DNA of 64,000 bases from positions 5,101-69,100 of the forward strand of contig CAYTZH010000023.1 of NCBI GenBank assembly GCA_964442285.1, given 5' to 3'. Below are positions 59,874-64,000 of the stretch, piece by piece. The DNA comes from CAYTZH01 sp964442285. GTDB lineage: Bacteria > Myxococcota_A > UBA9160 > JAFDET01. The notes beneath the pieces are model-generated. The model had not been told where the DNA came from and searched no databases. It saw nothing but the letters and a program-made list of their open reading frames with translations. The number at the start of each line of letters is the position of its first letter. Within the stretch, counting starts at the first letter, position 1. Position numbers and translations under genes: made by a program.

Positions 59874-60731
59874 ATGAAGAACGTGCTCATCACTGGAGCA
59901 TCGACGGGGATCGGGCGTGAGATCGCGCTGCATCTCGACCGACTCGGCTGGCGGGTCTTCGCCGGCGTGCGCAAGGCGTTCGATGCCGAGCGCCTGCAGA
60001 AAGACGCCTCGCCCGAGCTCCACACCTTGATTCTCGATGTCACCGATCCGAGTTCGATCCAGGCCGCGATCGAGCGGGTGGGCGAGGTCGTGGCCGACTC
60101 GGGGCTCGACGCGCTGGTCAACAACGCCGGCATTACGGTGAATGGCGCGATGGAGTTCATTCCGTTGGACGAGCTGCGCGAGCAGTTCGAGGTGAACTTC
60201 TTCGGCGTGGTCGCGACCACGCAGGCGGCGCTGCCGCTGATCCGCAAGGCGGATCGCGGTCGCATCGTCCAAATGGGCTCGATCGGCGGCCGCCAGGCCG
60301 CACCGCTCCTCGGGCCCTACGCGGCCACCAAGTATGCGATCGAGGCGATCGGCGAGGCGCAGCGCCGCGAGCTGCAGGTCTGGGGCATCGAGGTGATCGT
60401 GATCGAGCCCGGCGCCATCGCCACCCCCATCTGGGCGAAGGGCCAGGAGGCGGCGGCGGTCAAGATCGAAGGCAAGGGCGAACGGGAGCTCGAGCTCTAC
60501 GGTTCGGCCTTCGACGCGCTCAGAGCGGTCGCGACCGAGGGGGAGCGCCGAGCGGTAGGCCCTGAGGCGGTCGCGAAGGTGGCCGAGAAGGCGCTCACCG
60601 AGGCGCGACCGCGTCCCCGCTATCTGGTCGGAACCGACGCCAAGATCCTGGCGCTGATCACGCGCTTCCTGCCCGACCGGGCGCGAGACGTTCTGACCCT
60701 GCGCATCATGAGGTATACCCGCGGCGCGTAG
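59874..60731 (+). CDS. Short-chain dehydrogenase/reductase
   Basis: The 285-residue protein has the SDR motifs: VLITGASTGIGREIALHLDR (TGxxxGxG), LDALVNNAGITVNGAMEF, a Ser in QMGSIGG, the catalytic pair YAATK, and PGAIATPIWAKG. A Tyr-x-x-x-Lys is intact. It reduces or oxidises a hydroxyl/keto group, perhaps on a lipid or steroid. A ribosome-binding site GGAGG precedes ATG 59874. It follows the membrane protein gene by 31 bases. Confidence 0.93.
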   Translation: MKNVLITGASTGIGREIALHLDRLGWRVFAGVRKAFDAERLQKDASPELHTLILDVTDPSSIQAAIERVGEVVADSGLDALVNNAGITVNGAMEFIPLDELREQFEVNFFGVVATTQAALPLIRKADRGRIVQMGSIGGRQAAPLLGPYAATKYAIEAIGEAQRRELQVWGIEVIVIEPGAIATPIWAKGQEAAAVKIEGKGERELELYGSAFDALRAVATEGERRAVGPEAVAKVAEKALTEARPRPRYLVGTDAKILALITRFLPDRARDVLTLRIMRYTRGA

Positions 60732-60794
60732 AGGCTCGTGCTCCTGATTCGGCAGGGCGCCGAAGCGCCGTCGTGCTTGCAAGGAGGATCCCAG

Positions 60795-61118
60795 ATGAAA
60801 CGTCTCACGAGATACGGCATCGCTCTCGCCGCCATCGCCGCGCTCCCGATCCGGGCAGATCAGGCGCCATCCGGGACGGACGCCCAGCGTGAGCAGGTCC
60901 GTGCGAACTTCCTTGCAGCGGACGCCGATGGCGACGGCGCCTTGACCCGCCAGGAGTTCACCAGGCTGATCGACCTCAACGCGCAGCACGACATCGGCCG
61001 CGCCCGGATGATCGCGAGGTTCAACCGCTACGACAGGGCGTTCGGCCGGGCCGACACGAAGGCAGACGGCGGCGTGACGCGAGAAGAGCTTTCCGCCTTC
61101 GCCGAACAGGAGCGCTGA
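60795..61118 (+). CDS. Secreted EF-hand protein
   Basis: The 107-residue protein starts at ATG 60795 after AAGGAGG and has a signal peptide (KRLTRYGIALAAIAALPIRA). One good EF-hand loop DADGDGALTRQE follows near residue 40; a second, weaker one DTKADGGVTREE lies near residue 90. It probably binds calcium in the periplasm or outside the cell. The role is unknown. The next gene also encodes a small secreted protein. Confidence 0.8.
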   Translation: MKRLTRYGIALAAIAALPIRADQAPSGTDAQREQVRANFLAADADGDGALTRQEFTRLIDLNAQHDIGRARMIARFNRYDRAFGRADTKADGGVTREELSAFAEQER

Positions 61119-61173
61119 TCGGCGGTGATCGACCGCGCCCCGCAGGTTCGCCTGCGAAAGAAGGAGACCCATC

Positions 61174-61596
61174 ATGAGACCGCTCTTCCTATCGCTTCTA
61201 ATCGTTGGCGCGCTGGCAGTTCCGCCGCAGGCTCGAGCGGATGCATCTGCGAGCATCGCCGGGGCCTGCAAGACACTCGGCGGCACGTTCGAGACGGCTA
61301 CGACCGGCTACGGCTCGGACGCGGTCACGAAGTTCACGTGTCGTTTTCCGGATGGATCGGGAAGGACCTGCGATTCGAGCGGAGCCTGCGGCGCGCTCGG
61401 TGCCACCAGCACCTCGCAGACGAGCGCAGAACCTGCGTCCTCGGAGCCCGCAGAGTCGGATGCCGACGCCTGCTACGACTGCCGCAAGGTCTGCGCGGAT
61501 CGGTGCTCGAGCAGGGGACTACCTCGTGCTCAGTTGTCGTGCCGGCGCGAGTGCATTGAAGACCGATGCCAGGCTGAGTGCTCCGAGTCCGAGTAG
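61174..61596 (+). CDS. Cys-rich secreted protein
   Basis: The 140-residue protein begins MRPLFLSLLIVGALAVPPQA, a signal peptide. The mature part has an N-terminal domain with three or four Cys (ACKTLGGTF, FTCRFPDGSGRTCDSSG) and a C-terminal Cys-rich part (CYDCRKVCADRCSS, SCRRECIEDRCQAECSES). The even number of Cys fits disulfide bonds in the periplasm. No family is recognised. The frame ends inside a region with a sulfatase-like remnant on the other strand. Confidence 0.72.
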   Translation: MRPLFLSLLIVGALAVPPQARADASASIAGACKTLGGTFETATTGYGSDAVTKFTCRFPDGSGRTCDSSGACGALGATSTSQTSAEPASSEPAESDADACYDCRKVCADRCSSRGLPRAQLSCRRECIEDRCQAECSESE

Positions 61597-61605
61597 GCAA
61601 CACGA

Positions 61606-61680
61606 GCGCTCGAGACGCCGAAGTCCATGAGGCCCGCGTCGTCAGCCTGCAGGATGACCACGTTGGGTGAAACCGGAGCA
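61606..61680 (-). pseudogene. Sulfatase N-terminal remnant
   Basis: On the minus strand a frame reads VSPNVVILQADDAGLMDFGV, which matches the first strand and metal-binding DD motif of sulfatases (PNxxxIxADDxGxxDxG). About 20 residues are recognisable; the frame ends shortly after. The rest of a sulfatase is not present. It lies next to an arylsulfotransferase gene, so a related sulfur-ester region may have decayed here. Confidence 0.4.
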
Positions 61681-61767
61681 TCGCCTGCTCTTGCGAGCGC
61701 CCGAACGGTCGGCCCGCTTCGAGCTGCGAAGGGCCGGCGCCTTCGCATCCGCAATCAACAGGCCTCG

Positions 61768-61819
61768 GCGAGACTTCGTCTCGCAGGGTGAAGCGAAACG
61801 GAGTGCCGCTTGCGGCACT
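61768..61819 (+). promoter_or_regulatory. Two short hairpins in the leader of the arylsulfotransferase gene
   Basis: GCGAGAC-TTC-GTCTCGC at 61768-61784 and AGTGCCGC-TT-GCGGCACT at 61802-61819 are perfect stems. The second ends about five bases before the ribosome-binding site. They could be leader structures, weak terminators or palindromic sites; there is no T run. Confidence 0.45.
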
Positions 61820-61834
61820 GAAGGAGACAGTTCA

Positions 61835-63622
61835 ATGATCGGGCGTGTGATTGGCTACAGCGTGGTGGGGTTGGTCGTCTTGTTGGCCGGCTTGATCCTG
61901 GCAAGTCAGGTGATTCGACCAGCGGATCTGCATGACTTCCAGTCCGTAGACCTGTACAAGACCAGCGCGGCGCAGACTGCACCGGGCGATACCGACCTGC
62001 TCCTCCGGCTGGGTTTCGAACAGACGCTGGGCGGTGACTTGTCGGACGGCTCCTCGCTCGACGTCCACGTCTACCCGAATTTCCTGCCGCAGATCCGACG
62101 CTATGCCTGGTACCCCTATCGAGATTCGGATCGACTGACCGTGACGCCGTCCTGGGATCCTCAGGTGGCGTCCATCACACTGGACGGCAAGTCTCTTTCC
62201 TCGACGGATCCATTCGAGCTCAGTGCGGAAGACCACGGGCGTGAGTTCGTTCTCTCTGCGAAGACAGCCGACGGGGCTCGAGGTGCCGAGTACGTCATCC
62301 TCGTCATGCCCTACACGTTCCCGCCGCTGAGGACGCAGATCTCTTCCGTGGACGACGTAGCGCCGGGCATCATCACCGGCATGCAGGCGGCGCCCGGCAA
62401 CCCGACGTTCTCCAGGCGGAGGCAGTTGCGGCTGCTCCTGTACGTCAGTGGCATCAGGGGCACCCGGGAGCTCGCGCGAAAGGCTCGAATGCAGACATTC
62501 GACGACTTTCTGGCAGCCGATCTCGCTCAGAGCCTGGACTTCGAGCACCGAGTGTATCTGCCGTACGTGAACTTCGTTCTCGACAAGTTCGGGACACCGC
62601 TCAAGTACAGCAACTACGCACCGAGCACGATCTATCTGCCCTTCACGACGACCAAGGATGAAGGGCTGCTGCCGAAGCACGGATTCGTCTACAAAGAGAT
62701 GGTCATGGACAAGTCCGACAACTTCGCCGAAGCCATCACCCGCAGCTTCGTCGTCGGCAAGGGGGAATCAGCTAGGACGGAGATTCCGCGACATCTCGAT
62801 CAGTTCGACGACGGCCATCACATCACGGTCACACCGTGGGAAACGGTCCAGAATCTGTTCTATCGGATTCATCCGGCTGGCACCAAGCTGAAGAACGGCG
62901 ACCGTTTGGACGTGAACGTGACGAGCGCGTATCTCGTCGAGCTCGATCGGCAAGGCGACGTCGTATTCGAATGGGACTCGATCGATCACTTCCCCCCGGA
63001 TCAGTCCACCAGCTATCTGCCGAAAGACCGCTATCCCGAATGGGACTACTTCCACACGAACGGGATTCGTTTTGCGCCCGGCAACGATCAACTGCTCGTC
63101 AGTGCGCGATACCTGCGCGCCATCGCCAATGTCGAGTATCCCTCCGGTGAGGTGAACTGGGTCTTGGCCGACCCGGCTTCCGACTTGAACCAATTCACGT
63201 ATGTCGGTGACCCGCTGGGTGGAATCAGCACGCTTCACGCCGCGATCATGCGCGATGACGAGCTGCTCGTATTCGACAACGGCCACTACGACACGCCGGA
63301 ATACCGCGAGGGTTCCATCATCTATGATGGGCCCATCGAGACCCGGCACAGCTATACCCGCGTGGTTTCCTACAAGCTCGATCTCACGGCGAAGACCGCG
63401 ACCTACCAGCGGGAATGGACCTACCCCGAGCGACTCGCACGTACGGCGGGATACCTTATGTTCGTACCGAATGGAGACGGCGGGGAGAATCTGCTGATCA
63501 GCTGGGGCTCCGGCGGCGCTTTCACAGAGTACAACTCTGAGAACCAACTGGTCCTCGCCACCGATACAGGCGGCATGACCTATCGGTTCTACAAGGTCGA
63601 CATCGACCACTGGGCGGAGTGA
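61835..63622 (+). CDS. Arylsulfotransferase (ASST)-like protein
   Basis: The 595-residue protein starts at ATG 61835 after AAGGAGA and has an N-terminal membrane segment (IGYSVVGLVVLLAGLILAS), an anchor or signal. The later part matches the ASST beta-propeller: FEWDSIDHFPPDQST, DYFHTNGIRFAPGNDQLLVS with the candidate catalytic His, and ARYLRAIANVEYPSGEVNW. ASST transfers sulfate between phenols without PAPS, in the periplasm. The N-terminal half is a beta-rich domain of its own. Confidence 0.82.
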   Translation: MIGRVIGYSVVGLVVLLAGLILASQVIRPADLHDFQSVDLYKTSAAQTAPGDTDLLLRLGFEQTLGGDLSDGSSLDVHVYPNFLPQIRRYAWYPYRDSDRLTVTPSWDPQVASITLDGKSLSSTDPFELSAEDHGREFVLSAKTADGARGAEYVILVMPYTFPPLRTQISSVDDVAPGIITGMQAAPGNPTFSRRRQLRLLLYVSGIRGTRELARKARMQTFDDFLAADLAQSLDFEHRVYLPYVNFVLDKFGTPLKYSNYAPSTIYLPFTTTKDEGLLPKHGFVYKEMVMDKSDNFAEAITRSFVVGKGESARTEIPRHLDQFDDGHHITVTPWETVQNLFYRIHPAGTKLKNGDRLDVNVTSAYLVELDRQGDVVFEWDSIDHFPPDQSTSYLPKDRYPEWDYFHTNGIRFAPGNDQLLVSARYLRAIANVEYPSGEVNWVLADPASDLNQFTYVGDPLGGISTLHAAIMRDDELLVFDNGHYDTPEYREGSIIYDGPIETRHSYTRVVSYKLDLTAKTATYQREWTYPERLARTAGYLMFVPNGDGGENLLISWGSGGAFTEYNSENQLVLATDTGGMTYRFYKVDIDHWAE

Positions 63623-63682
63623 GTGGGTATGGCAGCGTGAACACCCACTGGCGGGAACCTCCCCCCCCATCGGCGAAGTCCT

Positions 63683-64000
63683 CTAGGGCAGCGCGATGCC
63701 ATCCGCTGCGCGAGAAGCGGCTTCGCGATTCGGGGCACTCATCCGATCTCGGAGGGACTCCCTCTCGTGCTTCACCTGGCCCCACAGGTATCGCAGCGCA
63801 AAGGCAGCGGGAATGTAGTAGAGAAGGACGAAGATCCCGATCAAGCGTGCATTGTTCGAGGGAAGCTCGAACGCCAAGACCGTGGGCAGATCGATGAGAT
63901 CGGTAAACAACCGAATGAAGATCAGAATGAAGAGCATCGGTGCGTTGCGCAGATACGCTGCGATGAGGAACGCAAAGCCGACGGCGAAGTTCCTCGCGAG
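63683..64000 (-). CDS. Membrane protein, partial (start outside the window)
   Basis: The frame stays open to the right edge, so the 5' end is missing. The visible 105 residues contain hydrophobic segments FAVGFAFLIAAYL, MLFILIFIRLFTDLIDLP and LIGIFVLLYYIPAAFALRYL, then a basic and polar tail ending DGIALP. No family is recognised. It is convergent with the arylsulfotransferase gene, 60 bases away. Confidence 0.7.
   Translation of the reverse strand, partial: LARNFAVGFAFLIAAYLRNAPMLFILIFIRLFTDLIDLPTVLAFELPSNNARLIGIFVLLYYIPAAFALRYLWGQVKHERESLRDRMSAPNREAASRAADGIALP

Overview
The window is a very GC-rich bacterial chromosome segment with densely packed genes, many GTG starts and many 4-base stop/start overlaps. 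The gene content suggests a deltaproteobacterial or Myxococcota-like lineage: a PEP-CTERM protein, a TMTC-type membrane TPR protein, an ImuA/ImuB/DnaE2 mutasome, a TAXI-type solute-binding protein and sensors with 7-segment membrane inputs. This placement is inference, because no rRNA or taxonomic marker lies in the window.

1-9.8 kb: the end of a formate/nitrite transporter; two paralogous multi-pass membrane proteins around a small protein; a GntR regulator with a small fatty-acid-hydroxylase-like protein; a PilN-like protein; and two overlapping membrane histidine-kinase genes whose defects are complementary. One keeps the phospho-acceptor His but has a ruined ATPase domain, and the other has an intact ATPase domain but Arg in place of the His. 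A WYL regulator with a divergent SnoaL-like gene and a TetR regulator follow.

9.8-26.2 kb: a lone PcfJ-like protein, a membrane-tethered TAXI protein with an unknown partner, a GST, a TPR protein, an MltF-like lytic transglycosylase, a PEP-CTERM protein, a TMTC-like protein, a GMC oxidoreductase with a Tat-signal subunit, an MBL hydrolase and transketolase.

26.2-35.6 kb: a translesion-synthesis region with dnaE2, dinB, imuB and imuA, plus a single-domain response regulator, an FAD amine oxidase-like protein and a methyltransferase. dnaE2 and imuA share a 32-base upstream element that sits almost on the start codons.

35.6-50.6 kb: heme-monooxygenase-like protein, purN, metF, PfkB kinase, LhgO-like oxidase, PP2C-like phosphatase, Gfo/Idh/MocA oxidoreductase, a sensorless kinase, a fatty-acyl desaturase, a PhyH dioxygenase, ThrH-like HAD phosphatase, an RND efflux pair and uppP. 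Several of these genes carry in-frame minisatellites at one terminus.

50.6-64 kb: base composition drops from a damaged tRNA-Ser(UGA) onward. A roughly 4.9 kb segment (BrnT/XRE toxin-antitoxin, ModE-like DNA-binding protein, two aldehyde dehydrogenases) lies between two damaged tRNA-Ser(UGA) sequences and has inverted short repeats near both ends. It looks like a decayed island without an integrase. Beyond it are a Tat-signal DUF362 protein, a MerR-led operon (acyltransferase, SRPBCC, membrane protein, then an SDR), small secreted proteins, a sulfatase remnant, an arylsulfotransferase and a partial membrane protein.
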